Shown here piece by piece: positions 25,107 to 34,058 of a DNA stretch of 64,000 nucleotides. The translations under genes and the position numbers were made by a program. Within the stretch, counting starts at the first letter, position 1. The number at the start of each line of letters is the position of its first letter. Below the pieces are notes generated by a model. That model was not told where the DNA came from. It did no database searches and saw nothing but the letters and a program-made list of their open reading frames with translations. The DNA is from Capsulimonas corticalis (GTDB taxonomy: Bacteria; Armatimonadota; Armatimonadia; Armatimonadales; Capsulimonadaceae): assembly GCF_003574315.2 (NCBI RefSeq), contig NZ_AP025739.1, positions 5,394,001 to 5,458,000 of the forward strand. The letters are read 5' to 3'.

Positions 25107-26825
25107 ATGAATTCAATGACATCTTTACTGCGCCGCGCCGCGTGCGTCACGCTTCCGGGTCTTCTGCTGATGGCCGCCGCCGGCGCTCGGGCCGCCTCAC
25201 CCACGCCAGGAACCGCCGAAGCGCTGATCTATTCGACCATGCCTTCCACGGCGGCGCATCGTCCGGAAATGGCGCTGGACGGCGACCCGAAAAGCTATTA
25301 CAAAACCGTCTATGGCATGGATGACGGCGATACGTTTTTGGTCCTGCTGTCTCGCCCAATCCCCGTCCGGTCCCTGCATATCCTGACGGGCGACGCCGAG
25401 GGTCAGGATGGGGTGACTCAGGGAGTCGTTGAGACGTCCGTGGATGGGGTCCAGTTCACCAAAGCGGCCGCATTCGACGCAAACGGCGCGGCGGACGCCA
25501 AGCTTGACGGCAAGCTCGTGGAGGCCATTCGCATCCGTTTGAACGATCATGCGGGCGTGCCCTCGCTGATGGTGCGCGAGATCACGATCGATTCGCCCGT
25601 CAAAGTCTCCCATGTCCAGCAAGGGCCAGGACGCGGGTTCGTCGACATCTCCCAGGCGCCCGATCTGGCGGACTGGGCGAAGCGCGCCGAGACTCAGATG
25701 GAAGCGTTCTGGGCCGACACCGCCGCGCTGCTTTACACCGACGATTTCATCACGCCGAATATGGTCAACGTCGTCTACAAGACCGGCCCCGGCGTCACCG
25801 ATGTCGCCGCGACCGGCGGCGGCGTCATGGTCGTCAACAGCAAATGGTGCCGCGAGCATCCGGACGACACGGGCCTGACCGTCCACGAGACGGCGCATGT
25901 CATTCAGGCGATGTCCTCCTACAACCCCGTCTGGCTGATCGAAGGAACGGCGGACTATATCCGCTGGGTCAAGTTCGAGCCGCAGAACTTCCATCCGCGC
26001 ATCAATGTCCTCAAAGCAAAGTACACCGACCGTTATCAAACCACCGCCACCTTTTTGGGCTGGTGCGAGCTGCACTACGACAGCGGCCTTGTCACCAAAC
26101 TGAACCGCGCTACCCGGCTTGGCAACTATGACAATAGTATGTTCAAGCAGTATTGCGGCAAGGATATCGACACCCTCTGGGCGGAGTTTATCGAGGCTTA
26201 CAAGGCGGATCCGGTCAATATCATCACCAAACCGGTCGCCGAGGCGGACAAGCCCCGCGTCCTTCCCGTAGTGACCAAAGGAACTTCCGCGATGGTGGAC
26301 CTTAGCCCGGCGTTCAACACGACCGGCGTCACCAAGGACGGCGCGAAGTTTAGCCCGGACGGCGGCGCGGACAGCGGCGGCGCCTCGTATTCTGGAACAC
26401 TCCTTGGAATGACGCAAAGCTGGAAGGATGTGACGTTCGTGTTCGCCTCGGCGGATGCTCCGGATATGGTTTCCTGCCAGGGACAAACGGTATCGGTGGC
26501 TCCGGGGCAGTATCAATCGCTGTGGCTCGTGGGCGCCGCCGTGGACGGCAGTCAGATGGCGCAGCATTTCATCGTCAACTACACCGACGGCTCCACGGCG
26601 GATTTCGCACAAAACGTCAGCGACTGGTTCCAGCCGAGTAATTTCCCCGGCGAAAGCCGGGTCGTCAAGATGGCGTATCGCAACTTGGCGACCGGCGAGA
26701 AAGACCCGCGTACCTTCTACGCCTACAGTTACGGCTTCAGCCTCAATCACGATAAGACCGTCAAAAGCATTACGCTGACCAATAATCCCAGCGTCCGCCT
26801 TCTGGCGGCGACCCTCGCAAATTAA
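25107..26825 (+). CDS. Secreted basic-secretory-protein family protein with discoidin-like domain
   Basis: A 572-residue protein with signal peptide (about residues 1-29, ending ARAAS). An F5/8 type C-like domain (about 35-165) is followed by a BSP-like metallopeptidase domain containing LTVHETAHVIQA (HExxH) and VWLIEGTADYIRW. The LIEGTADY downstream helix is diagnostic of this family, known from plants and bacteria. A further C-terminal beta domain (about 395-572) is absent from its downstream paralog. Protease activity is predicted, not proven. The ATG at 25107 has GGGGAAAG just upstream. Confidence 0.83.
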   Translation: MNSMTSLLRRAACVTLPGLLLMAAAGARAASPTPGTAEALIYSTMPSTAAHRPEMALDGDPKSYYKTVYGMDDGDTFLVLLSRPIPVRSLHILTGDAEGQDGVTQGVVETSVDGVQFTKAAAFDANGAADAKLDGKLVEAIRIRLNDHAGVPSLMVREITIDSPVKVSHVQQGPGRGFVDISQAPDLADWAKRAETQMEAFWADTAALLYTDDFITPNMVNVVYKTGPGVTDVAATGGGVMVVNSKWCREHPDDTGLTVHETAHVIQAMSSYNPVWLIEGTADYIRWVKFEPQNFHPRINVLKAKYTDRYQTTATFLGWCELHYDSGLVTKLNRATRLGNYDNSMFKQYCGKDIDTLWAEFIEAYKADPVNIITKPVAEADKPRVLPVVTKGTSAMVDLSPAFNTTGVTKDGAKFSPDGGADSGGASYSGTLLGMTQSWKDVTFVFASADAPDMVSCQGQTVSVAPGQYQSLWLVGAAVDGSQMAQHFIVNYTDGSTADFAQNVSDWFQPSNFPGESRVVKMAYRNLATGEKDPRTFYAYSYGFSLNHDKTVKSITLTNNPSVRLLAATLAN

Positions 26826-26835
26826 GTCCAGGCTT

Positions 26836-26861
26836 CCCGTTCCGGCGTTCGCCGGAACGGG
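26836..26861 (+). terminator. Intergenic GC-rich hairpin between the tandem paralogs
   Basis: An 11-bp perfect stem with a 4-nt loop lies 10 bp after the stop codon. There is no T-tract, so it may stabilise the upstream messenger or only attenuate transcription. Confidence 0.5.
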
Positions 26862-26891
26862 AGACATTCACCAGCATCAATCGGGGAATCC

Positions 26892-28025
26892 ATGAAGTCT
26901 ATCACAGCAATTCGCGGGGCGGCGTGGAGCACGCTGCCGGCGCTTCTCATCACGATGTCCGGCTCGGCTACGCTCCAAGCTTCGGCGGCGTCTTCCACGG
27001 TTCAAGCGTCCATTTACTCCACCATGCCCTCCACCACGGCGCATAGCCCGCAGATGGCGCTGGACGGCAATCCCAGCACCTACTTCAAATCCGTTTACGA
27101 CATGGGGGACGGGGATACATTTCTCGTCGTCCTGTCCCAGCCCGTCCCGCTGCGATCGCTGCATATCGTGACGGGCGGCGCGGACGGCAAGGATGAAGTG
27201 ACGAACGGCGTCGCCGAAACCTCCCCTGACGGCGCCGTATTCCGCAAGGCGGCCGCGTTCGGCGCGGACGGCGTCGCGGACGCAAAGCTCGGCGGGCAGC
27301 CCATCAAATCGATCCGCATTCATCTGAATGAGGGGGCGCACCTTCCCGCACTGCTGATCCGCGAGATCACGATCGGATCGCCCGTCAAAATCTCCGACGT
27401 CCGGCTGGCTCCGGGACGTGGATTTGTGGATCTCTCACAGGCGCCGGACATGGAGGACTGGGCGAAGCGCGCCGAGATCGGCATGGAGGACTTCTGGCCG
27501 AAAACCGCATATATGCTTCGCTCGGACGGCTTCATATCGCCGAACATGGTCAATGTCGTCTACAAAACCGGCCCGGATGTCACCGGCGTCGCCGCGACCG
27601 GCGGCGGCGTGATGACCATCAATACCAAATGGTGCCGCGAGCATGACGACGATACGGGCCTGGCGGTTCACGAGATGACGCATATGATCCAGGCGACGCC
27701 TTACGAGCCGGTATGGCTGGTCGAAGGAACGGCGGATTATATCCGCTGGGTCAAGTTCGAGCCGCAGAACTTCCATCCGCGTATCAACGTGAAGACCGCC
27801 AAATACTCGGATTCCTATCAGACCACCGCCACGTTTCTGGGCTGGTGCGAGAACCACTACGGCGACGGTCTCGTCACCAAGCTGAACGACGCGGTGCGAT
27901 ACGGGAAGTACAGCGACGATCTGTTTCAGAAGTACTGCGGCAAAGATGTCAACGCCTTGTGGGCGGAGTTTATCGCGGCGTATCAAGCCGATCCATCGAA
28001 AATTCTCGCCAAGCCGGCCGCATAG
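26892..28025 (+). CDS. Secreted basic-secretory-protein family protein (shorter paralog)
   Basis: A 377-residue paralog of the preceding gene: signal peptide (about 1-30), discoidin-like domain, and BSP domain with LAVHEMTHMIQA (HExxH) and VWLVEGTADYIRWVKFEPQN. It ends shortly after the peptidase domain (at ADPSKILAKPAA), lacking the last 180 residues of its neighbour. It is a tandem duplicate in which either the C-terminal domain was lost here or gained upstream. Both are probably exported and could act on cell-surface or environmental protein. Confidence 0.83.
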   Translation: MKSITAIRGAAWSTLPALLITMSGSATLQASAASSTVQASIYSTMPSTTAHSPQMALDGNPSTYFKSVYDMGDGDTFLVVLSQPVPLRSLHIVTGGADGKDEVTNGVAETSPDGAVFRKAAAFGADGVADAKLGGQPIKSIRIHLNEGAHLPALLIREITIGSPVKISDVRLAPGRGFVDLSQAPDMEDWAKRAEIGMEDFWPKTAYMLRSDGFISPNMVNVVYKTGPDVTGVAATGGGVMTINTKWCREHDDDTGLAVHEMTHMIQATPYEPVWLVEGTADYIRWVKFEPQNFHPRINVKTAKYSDSYQTTATFLGWCENHYGDGLVTKLNDAVRYGKYSDDLFQKYCGKDVNALWAEFIAAYQADPSKILAKPAA

Positions 28026-28134
28026 GCGGACATTCTCCCTTCCTCGCGATATTCGCCGCTGTCCTGGCTCTGTCCACTTTGGGCTGGGACAGCCGGCCCA
28101 CCCGCCTCAATTTCTTTGCAATCTCGCTCACGCC

Positions 28135-28165
28135 TTGACTCCATTTTGGTTTCTGGGGATATAAT
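28135..28165 (+). promoter_or_regulatory. Promoter of the phosphatase gene
   Basis: TTGACT (28135-28140), 19-bp spacer, perfect TATAAT (28160-28165). The spacer is longer than ideal. Confidence 0.6.
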
Positions 28166-28236
28166 GAGTATGTTAGTACGCTAAAATCTCATTTACGCGG
28201 TTCGAGGACGAACGGAGAAGGCAGACCCGCGCACAG

Positions 28237-29043
28237 ATGATATTTGCCATCAGTGATATCCATGGCCAGCTCAACATGCTCGATCCAGCGTTGAGCAGGC
28301 TCTCCACACGTCTGCGGCCAAGCGACGTGGTGATTTTTCTGGGTGATTATATCGATCGGGGGCCAGACAGCGAGGGGGTCCTCCGCCGCCTGATACGCTT
28401 CAAAAAACAGCATCCCGGAACGATGTTTTTGCGCGGCAACCACGAAGACCTGCTGATCCGTTCCTACGAAGGCGACAAGCGCCGCGAGGAGCTGTGGCTG
28501 CTCAACGGCGGAATGGCGACACTCTCGAGCTTCAAGCTCGGAGGAAATTCGCACTGGCGACGAAAATTCCCGAAATGGGCGATGGACTTTGTCGCGGCCA
28601 CCCATGTCGCCGTCAAATTCGATCACTTCCACTTTGTCCACGCGGGCGTCGTGCCCTACGGCGTCGATACCGAAGTGGAGGCAGACCTGGACCCGCGTCT
28701 ATGGATCCGGCACCCCTTCATCAAATATGGCGATAGCCCCGGCCGCATCGTCGTCTTCGGGCACACGCCCACCCCCGATTGCCGCCCCTTGATCCACACC
28801 AACAAAGTCGGCCTGGATACGGGGGCCGGCCAGCGCGGTGGACGCCTCAGCGTCGGCTGCTTCGACGACACCCGGCCACGGCCGCGCTCGCCGGAATTTA
28901 CGCTCTTCCAAGTCTGCGATGACGGGACCGTGACACCGGATGAAGCCATCCGAAATGTGCTGACCCATCTTCCGAAGAATGAGCCGACGCTGAGATTTTC
29001 CATGCCGGCCATTCCGACACTGCCTCCCGCCTCCGTTGAATAG
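28237..29043 (+). CDS. PPP-family metallophosphatase (serine/threonine phosphatase or ApaH-like)
   Basis: A 268-residue calcineurin-like phosphoesterase. The four PPP blocks are present: SDIHG near the N-terminus, GDYIDRGPD, RGNHEDL and FGHTPTP near residue 170. These coordinate two metal ions. The family splits phosphoserine, phosphothreonine, or dinucleoside polyphosphates. It stands alone with its own promoter. Its target is not known; short bacterial members such as PrpA/PrpE are the closest comparison. Confidence 0.9.
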   Translation: MIFAISDIHGQLNMLDPALSRLSTRLRPSDVVIFLGDYIDRGPDSEGVLRRLIRFKKQHPGTMFLRGNHEDLLIRSYEGDKRREELWLLNGGMATLSSFKLGGNSHWRRKFPKWAMDFVAATHVAVKFDHFHFVHAGVVPYGVDTEVEADLDPRLWIRHPFIKYGDSPGRIVVFGHTPTPDCRPLIHTNKVGLDTGAGQRGGRLSVGCFDDTRPRPRSPEFTLFQVCDDGTVTPDEAIRNVLTHLPKNEPTLRFSMPAIPTLPPASVE

Positions 29044-29054
29044 ATGACGGCTTT

Positions 29055-29088
29055 TTATCGAGATTTTTGTTTGCGAAAATCTCGATAA
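29055..29088. repeat. 13-bp perfect inverted repeat between genes
   Basis: Arms 29055-29067 and 29076-29088 pair perfectly around an 8-nt loop. It has no T-tract on the plus strand. It could terminate the phosphatase transcript or act as a dyad operator for the gene at 29130. Confidence 0.6.
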
Positions 29089-29129
29089 GATGGAAGGAAG
29101 GTTGCTTGCTGGCAGCGAATAGGGTTCGC

Positions 29130-29846
29130 ATGAGCCAAGCATGCTACTATCACCCCGCGCGAGGCATTGTCTCGACTTGCGTCGAATGCGGGATTCCGCT
29201 ATGCGTCGAATGCACCCATCGGATCGACGGCTCCGCCGCCTGCAATCAGTGCGCGCCCACGGTGCAGACAAATCTTCAAAACGCGCCGCTGGCCGCTCCA
29301 TATGGGGCGGCTCCATTGTCGACAAACGCATTCGCGGCGACGACATATGAGCCGGCCGGCGCCGCTCCGCAGCCCTACGTCCCGTTTTACGCTCCGGAAA
29401 GCTCCGCGGGCGCAATCAATGGGGCTCAGTCACGAATGGTCTCGCCGGGCAGCGTTCCGCTCGGACTGCTGTTCGGGGCCTTCATCGGCCTCGTCGGCTC
29501 AATCCTTGTCCTCAAGATTCTGTTCTACGCGCACCACGGCCTGTCGTGGCTCTACATCGCCGTCGGTTATGGGATAGCTTACGGGATCACGAGCGTCACG
29601 CGCCGGGGCGGCGTCGGACTTTCGCTGGCGGCCGTGGGGATCATGATCTTCAGCTTGCTCGTCGCGCATTTTGTGTACGCCGGAGATCTGCTCAATGAAG
29701 CAAGGACACAGGGCGTCGCCGACCCGGCAATGACCGTACTGGATGCTCTGCCGATCGCAATGCGCGCATTCCAGCCACAGCACTGGATTTGCGTCGTGGT
29801 CGGGCTTGCGGCCTGCTGGCGTGGAGCCCAGCAAAAGTCGAGCTAA
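29130..29846 (+). CDS. B-box-like zinc-finger membrane protein
   Basis: A 238-residue protein. The first 41 residues hold a cysteine/histidine cluster (C5, H8, C17, C20, C25, C28, H30, C38, C41) resembling a B-box zinc finger. An Ala/Pro-rich linker follows, and then three to four membrane helices (from about residue 108). The start at 29130 has AGGG 5 nt upstream; the ORF could extend to 29067 but without a ribosome site. Similar finger-plus-membrane proteins are common in bacteria and uncharacterised; the finger would face the cytoplasm. Confidence 0.72.
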   Translation: MSQACYYHPARGIVSTCVECGIPLCVECTHRIDGSAACNQCAPTVQTNLQNAPLAAPYGAAPLSTNAFAATTYEPAGAAPQPYVPFYAPESSAGAINGAQSRMVSPGSVPLGLLFGAFIGLVGSILVLKILFYAHHGLSWLYIAVGYGIAYGITSVTRRGGVGLSLAAVGIMIFSLLVAHFVYAGDLLNEARTQGVADPAMTVLDALPIAMRAFQPQHWICVVVGLAACWRGAQQKSS

Positions 29847-29860
29847 CGGCTCCCTGGTTT

Positions 29861-29903
29861 AAGAGCCTTTCTTCTTGTGTCGCTCCCAAGAAGAAAGGCT
29901 CTT
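29861..29903 (+). terminator. Rho-independent terminator
   Basis: A 16-bp perfect stem (29861-29876 with 29888-29903) with an 11-nt loop, followed by TGTTT. It ends the gene at 29846 and, read from the other strand, would follow the carbonic-anhydrase remnant. Confidence 0.85.
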
Positions 29904-29906
29904 TGT

Positions 29907-30175
29907 TTATGCGGCTTTGCCGACTTCGGTGGCGCTGAGGACTTCCACTAACCGCCCCGTACGCACGTCGTACACATACCCATAGATCGGGATACCGCTC
30001 GGAACGAGCGGGTGGTGACGAATACGGCGCACATCCTCCGTGACGCTTTCCGATTGATCGCGAATAGTCAACCAGTCGATATAATCTCCCGCGTGCGATC
30101 CCGGTCCCAGCCCCACATCACGCCAGCCGCCGGCGTCCTCAGAATGGCGAAATGGCGTCCAGATCGAAATATTAT
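29907..30175 (-). pseudogene. Remnant of a beta-carbonic anhydrase (C-terminal part only)
   Basis: The minus strand codes about 89 residues, ending with [27 protein letters not shown] and [18 protein letters not shown], which matches the C-terminus of beta-class carbonic anhydrases. The N-terminal zinc-binding region (CxDxR and HxxC) is absent: an in-frame TGA lies just before the readable segment, and the upstream DNA shows no related sequence. It is therefore a truncated leftover rather than a working enzyme. Confidence 0.75.
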
Positions 30176-30304
30176 TCCCTCAGGAAAGATTGTTTCATTC
30201 CGAGCGCGAAGCAGGAATCTTGGAGCCCGTTCGCGTATTGCCAGGCACGCCTACAAAAGCAATCGTCGCGATGCTACGTATTCCCAATCACAGGAGGGCT
30301 CCCC

Positions 30305-30610
30305 ATGAGTTCACAGACGCCGAACTGGACTAAGATCGCGCAGTCGCCGCGATTTCGCGCGCTGCTTGCCGACAAGACGGCTTTTATCGTGCCGGTCACC
30401 GCGTTTTTTCTGGCGTTCTATTTTGCCCTGCCGCTGATGACGTCCTTCTCAAAGACACTCAATCGCCCCGCTGTTGGGTCGATCACCTGGGCGTGGGTCT
30501 TCGCCTTCGCTCAGTTTGTCATGACATGGACGCTGGCTTCGCTTTATACGAAGCGGGCGGAGCGGTTCGACGCACAGGTCGCGGAGATTATCGCGGCGGA
30601 AAAGGAATAA
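30305..30610 (+). CDS. DUF485 membrane protein, partner of the acetate symporter
   Basis: A 101-residue protein with two membrane helices (about 27-47 and 60-82). It starts at ATG 30305 with GGAGGG 6 nt upstream; a longer ORF frame lacks support. DUF485 proteins (YjcH type) are nearly always encoded directly before ActP-type symporters, as here with a 4-bp gap, and are thought to assist the transporter. Confidence 0.88.
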   Translation: MSSQTPNWTKIAQSPRFRALLADKTAFIVPVTAFFLAFYFALPLMTSFSKTLNRPAVGSITWAWVFAFAQFVMTWTLASLYTKRAERFDAQVAEIIAAEKE

Positions 30611-30614
30611 CCCC

Positions 30615-32183
30615 ATGCATCTCTCACTTCCTTTCGCGCTCTTTCTCGCCATCGTCGCAATGACGCTTGTGATCACCTATATCGCCGCGCGTAAGACGAA
30701 CAGCGCCAGCGAGTTTTATACGGGCGGCGGCGGGCTGTCCGGCTGGCAAAACGGCCTCGCCATCGCCGGCGACTATATGTCGGCGGCGTCGTTCCTCGGC
30801 ATCGCCGGCTCCATCGCTTTGGCCGGTTTTGATGGCTTCTTTTACAGCATCGGCTTCCTGGTCGCCTACCTCGTTGTACTCTATCTCGTGGCGGAACCGC
30901 TGCGAAACCTCGGCAAATATACGATGGCGGATATGCTGGCGTCGCGCTTCCCCGAGCGCGGCGTGCGCGGCTTCGCGGCCGTCAACTCCATCGTCATTTC
31001 GATCTTCTACATGCTTGCGCAGCTGACGGGCGCGGGTGGATTGATCCATTTGCTGCTCGGGATCGAGAACCATGTCGCCATCGCCATTGTCGGCGTTCTG
31101 ATGACGGTCTATGTGATCTTCGGCGGCATGCGCGCCACAAGCTGGGTGCAGATCATCAAAGCGATCCTGCTGATCGCCGGAACGCTCGTTCTTTCGGTCC
31201 TGGTGCTGGCGAAGTTCGGCTTCAACATCTCCCATATGTTCAGCCAATTGGAGATCGTCACGCCTCTGAAAGAGAAGTTCCTATGGCCCGGCAATAAGTT
31301 CAAGGATCCTCTGGATACGCTCTCGCTCAATCTGGCGCTCGTTCTGGGAACCGCCGGCCTGCCGCACATCCTCATTCGGTTCTTTACCGTCAAGGATGCG
31401 CCCACTGCGCGTAAATCCGTCGTGTCGGCGACATGGCTGATCGGCATCTTCTATGTGATGACGCTATTCCTTGGGTTCGGCGCCGCCGCATTCGTGGGTC
31501 ACGGCGCAATTGTCGCCGCGCAAAAAGAAGGCAACATGGCCGCGCCGCTGCTGGCGAAGGCGCTGGGCGGAGACTTCCTGTTCGCGTTCATCTCGGCGGT
31601 CGCCTTCGCCACGATCCTCGCCGTTGTGACGGGGCTTGTGCTTTCGGCGGCGTCGGCGTTCGCGCATGATATCTACAACCAGATCATCAAGCGCGGAAAG
31701 GCGACGGAGAAGGAGCAGATCACCACGGCGCGCTTTGCTTCGGTCGGGGTCGCCGTGATCTCCATCGCGCTGGCGCTCTTTGCGGGAAGCCTGAACGTCG
31801 CCTTCCTGGTTTCGCTTGCGTTCGCGGTCGCCGCCAGCGCCAACCTTCCAGTGATTCTGCTGACTATCTACTGGCGCCGCTTTAGCTCCACGGGGGCGAT
31901 TGCGGGAATGGCGGCGGGGCTGATCAGCTCGCTCGTGCTGGTCGCGCTCAGCCCCAATGTCTGGGATCCGGAAGCAGGCAAGGCGATCCTTCAAGGGGCG
32001 CCGCTGTTCCACCTGAAAAATCCCGGGATTTACTCGATCCCCATCGGCTTCCTCGGCGCAATTGCTGGTACACTATTATCTAAGAAGCAGGACGGCGCGA
32101 AGTTTGACGAAATCCTGGTGCGCGCGCACACAGGCATGTCGCACGCCGCCGCCGTGGATGAAGTGGAGATGATGTCTCGCTGA
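30615..32183 (+). CDS. actP: Sodium/cation-acetate symporter, ActP-type (SSS family)
   Basis: A 522-residue protein with about 13 membrane helices and the solute:sodium symporter fold. Characteristic segments are ARKTNSASEFYTGGGGLSGW, GLAIAGDYMSAASFLGIAG, LGTAGLPHILIRFFTVKDA and SAASAFAHDIYNQIIKRG. These closely follow the ActP subfamily, which imports acetate and other short carboxylates with sodium. It is translated with the DUF485 gene 4 bp upstream, and its stop overlaps the next start (TGATG). The gene symbol is given on family grounds; glycolate or pyruvate are alternative substrates. Confidence 0.88.
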   Translation: MHLSLPFALFLAIVAMTLVITYIAARKTNSASEFYTGGGGLSGWQNGLAIAGDYMSAASFLGIAGSIALAGFDGFFYSIGFLVAYLVVLYLVAEPLRNLGKYTMADMLASRFPERGVRGFAAVNSIVISIFYMLAQLTGAGGLIHLLLGIENHVAIAIVGVLMTVYVIFGGMRATSWVQIIKAILLIAGTLVLSVLVLAKFGFNISHMFSQLEIVTPLKEKFLWPGNKFKDPLDTLSLNLALVLGTAGLPHILIRFFTVKDAPTARKSVVSATWLIGIFYVMTLFLGFGAAAFVGHGAIVAAQKEGNMAAPLLAKALGGDFLFAFISAVAFATILAVVTGLVLSAASAFAHDIYNQIIKRGKATEKEQITTARFASVGVAVISIALALFAGSLNVAFLVSLAFAVAASANLPVILLTIYWRRFSSTGAIAGMAAGLISSLVLVALSPNVWDPEAGKAILQGAPLFHLKNPGIYSIPIGFLGAIAGTLLSKKQDGAKFDEILVRAHTGMSHAAAVDEVEMMSR

Positions 32184-33067
32184 TGGCGGATATGTTCAAA
32201 ATGCGTGATGAGAATGGCGCGGAAAGCGCGCCGTTCGACGGCGAGACCCTGCTGGCGTGCGCTCGCAAGGGAAGCATCCAGCCCGCAACTCCGATTTACG
32301 ATGTTGCGGCCAGCCGCTGGATGCCCGCCGCGGAGCACGTTCTGCTGGGCGGCGCGCCCGCGCCCATCCCCACTCCCGCAACGCCGGCGGCAGCGCTCGC
32401 GCCTTCCGCGCCCAGCCCGCAGCCGGCGTACGTTCCATACGCGCCTGCACCGCCCGTCGTCCGCACCAGCGGCGGCTCCTCCAGCAACACCATGGTTCTC
32501 GCCTGTGTGGTGGCGGGGGCGGTGTTCATGCTGGTTTTTGGCATACTCTCAGAATTCAAGAAACCGGCGCAATCCAAGCCGATTCTTGCCGGCCCCATTC
32601 AGACGATTACGACAGTCGACGGACATTACGCCATCAACGTCCCCGCCGACTGGATACGCTGGAAAACCAGGCGGGCAGACGTGATTGAATATTCCAACGC
32701 GGACCATCTCAGTGGAATCGCAATGGTAAAAACGACCGAAACGCAAACGAACGCCGCCGGCTTATTGGCGCTCACGAACAAAACGATGCTCAAGGAAACA
32801 CGCCACATGAACGGTGAGTTTACTGGAAACTTGAAGCCCATCAGCGTGAAAGGTTATCCGGGATATCAGCAGGACATGCGAACAGGGAATCTTTTCAGAG
32901 AACACCAATTTCGCAGTACCATTCTGCAAACGCCAAATGGAGCATATTCACTTGTTTCGTTCGTAGATAACGGCGCCCACGACAGTCTTTCCGACCTCGA
33001 CGCCATTGTCAAAACATTTCACAGTCTTCCTTCCAACAGCGCTGCGCTGACGCCGAAAAAATCGTAA
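32183..33067 (+). CDS. GYF_2-like domain membrane protein
   Basis: A 294-residue protein. The N-terminal 50 residues resemble the GYF_2/DUF4339 fold (FKMRDENGAESAPFDGETL, then QPATPIYDVAASRWMPA). An Ala/Pro-rich linker leads to one membrane helix (about 106-124, TMVLACVVAGAVFMLVFGIL). An external domain of about 170 residues follows, with no family I recognise. The start codon overlaps the stop of actP by one base, so it is in the same operon. Its role there is unknown. Confidence 0.7.
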   Translation: MADMFKMRDENGAESAPFDGETLLACARKGSIQPATPIYDVAASRWMPAAEHVLLGGAPAPIPTPATPAAALAPSAPSPQPAYVPYAPAPPVVRTSGGSSSNTMVLACVVAGAVFMLVFGILSEFKKPAQSKPILAGPIQTITTVDGHYAINVPADWIRWKTRRADVIEYSNADHLSGIAMVKTTETQTNAAGLLALTNKTMLKETRHMNGEFTGNLKPISVKGYPGYQQDMRTGNLFREHQFRSTILQTPNGAYSLVSFVDNGAHDSLSDLDAIVKTFHSLPSNSAALTPKKS

Positions 33068-33121
33068 GCATACGAAACTTCATGCACACTTGTCCGTTTC
33101 CTATTTGGGAGTAACACACCA

Positions 33122-33409
33122 ATGCCGTCGAAATGGATGAGTGGATTGTCGGGCGACCTCAAGCATCCCGGCTGGATGTATCTCAAGGCCGTCCTCTTTT
33201 TGATTGCCGGCGTCGCCACGACGGCGGCGATCTTCGCCCAAATTCCAACGCTGCAGAACGCGTTTCTGCTGGCGATTGGAATCTGGTCCTTCTGCCGCCT
33301 CTACTACTTCTGCTTTTATGTGATCGAGAAGTATATTGATCCCAGTTTTCGCTTCGCGGGGCTATGGTCCGTGGTGGTGTATTTCACGAAACGCAAGCCA
33401 CGCGGTTGA
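33122..33409 (+). CDS. Small membrane protein of unknown family
   Basis: A 95-residue protein with two membrane helices (about 20-42 and 47-68, the second rich in Tyr/Phe/Cys: FCRLYYFCFYVIEKYIDPSF). It follows the GYF_2-like gene by 54 bp on the same strand. I do not recognise a family. Confidence 0.65.
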   Translation: MPSKWMSGLSGDLKHPGWMYLKAVLFLIAGVATTAAIFAQIPTLQNAFLLAIGIWSFCRLYYFCFYVIEKYIDPSFRFAGLWSVVVYFTKRKPRG

Positions 33410-33515
33410 GAGATGGGGTGGAAAAGGTACAATACCGTCAGCTCAAGCGTCCGGCGAGTGAAGCACGGCGAGCATCCTCACAGTTCTTGGCATACACAAT
33501 GAAGGACCTGCTCGA

Positions 33516-34031
33516 ATGCTGACCATGGAAACGGACCGCCTGCTCCTCCGCCCGTTCCGCGCTGAAGACTTCGACGAACTCCACCATATCCTCTCCGACG
33601 CAAAGACCATGCAGTTCTGGCCGGCGCCCTTTTCACGCGAAGCCACCCAAGGCTGGATGGAGCGCAACATTGTCCGCTGCGCCGATGACGGGCATGGGCG
33701 CATGGCGATGGTCCAGAAGCAGACCGGCGTGATCGTGGGAGATTGCGGCATCGTTCCGCTGGAAATCAACGGAGCGCTGGAGAACGATCTGGGCTATATC
33801 GTTCACCACGCCTTTTGGAATCGGGGATATGCGTCGGAAGCGGCGGCCGCGCAGCTGGACTTTGGACTGCGCAGCCTCCTCCTCAAACGAATTTGCGCCA
33901 ATATGCCGACGACGCACGGCGCCTCGCGCCGCATCGCCGAAAAGATCGGAATGCAGTACGCCGGCGAATTTCTCAACACGCGAAACCGCATGATTCCGAC
34001 ATGTCTCTACACCGCCGAGACGGCGGATTGA
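33516..34031 (+). CDS. GNAT-family N-acetyltransferase (RimJ/RimL type)
   Basis: A 171-residue GNAT enzyme. It opens METDRLLLRPFRAEDFDEL as RimJ/RimL-like proteins do. The acetyl-CoA-binding region is in GYIVHHAFWNRGYASEAAAA, and the C-terminal part contains NMPTTHGASRRIAEKIGMQY. It transfers an acetyl group to an amine, such as a protein N-terminus or a small molecule. The substrate cannot be inferred. It stands alone. Confidence 0.88.
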   Translation: MLTMETDRLLLRPFRAEDFDELHHILSDAKTMQFWPAPFSREATQGWMERNIVRCADDGHGRMAMVQKQTGVIVGDCGIVPLEINGALENDLGYIVHHAFWNRGYASEAAAAQLDFGLRSLLLKRICANMPTTHGASRRIAEKIGMQYAGEFLNTRNRMIPTCLYTAETAD

Positions 34032-34058
34032 ATCGTCGGCGCAAGTCGATCGCTTACC

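Noticed and set aside
25197-26867. A 556-residue open frame on the minus strand.
   Set aside because: It is antisense to the BSP-family gene, whose codons, signal peptide and family motifs are on the plus strand. Long antisense frames are common in this GC-rich DNA.
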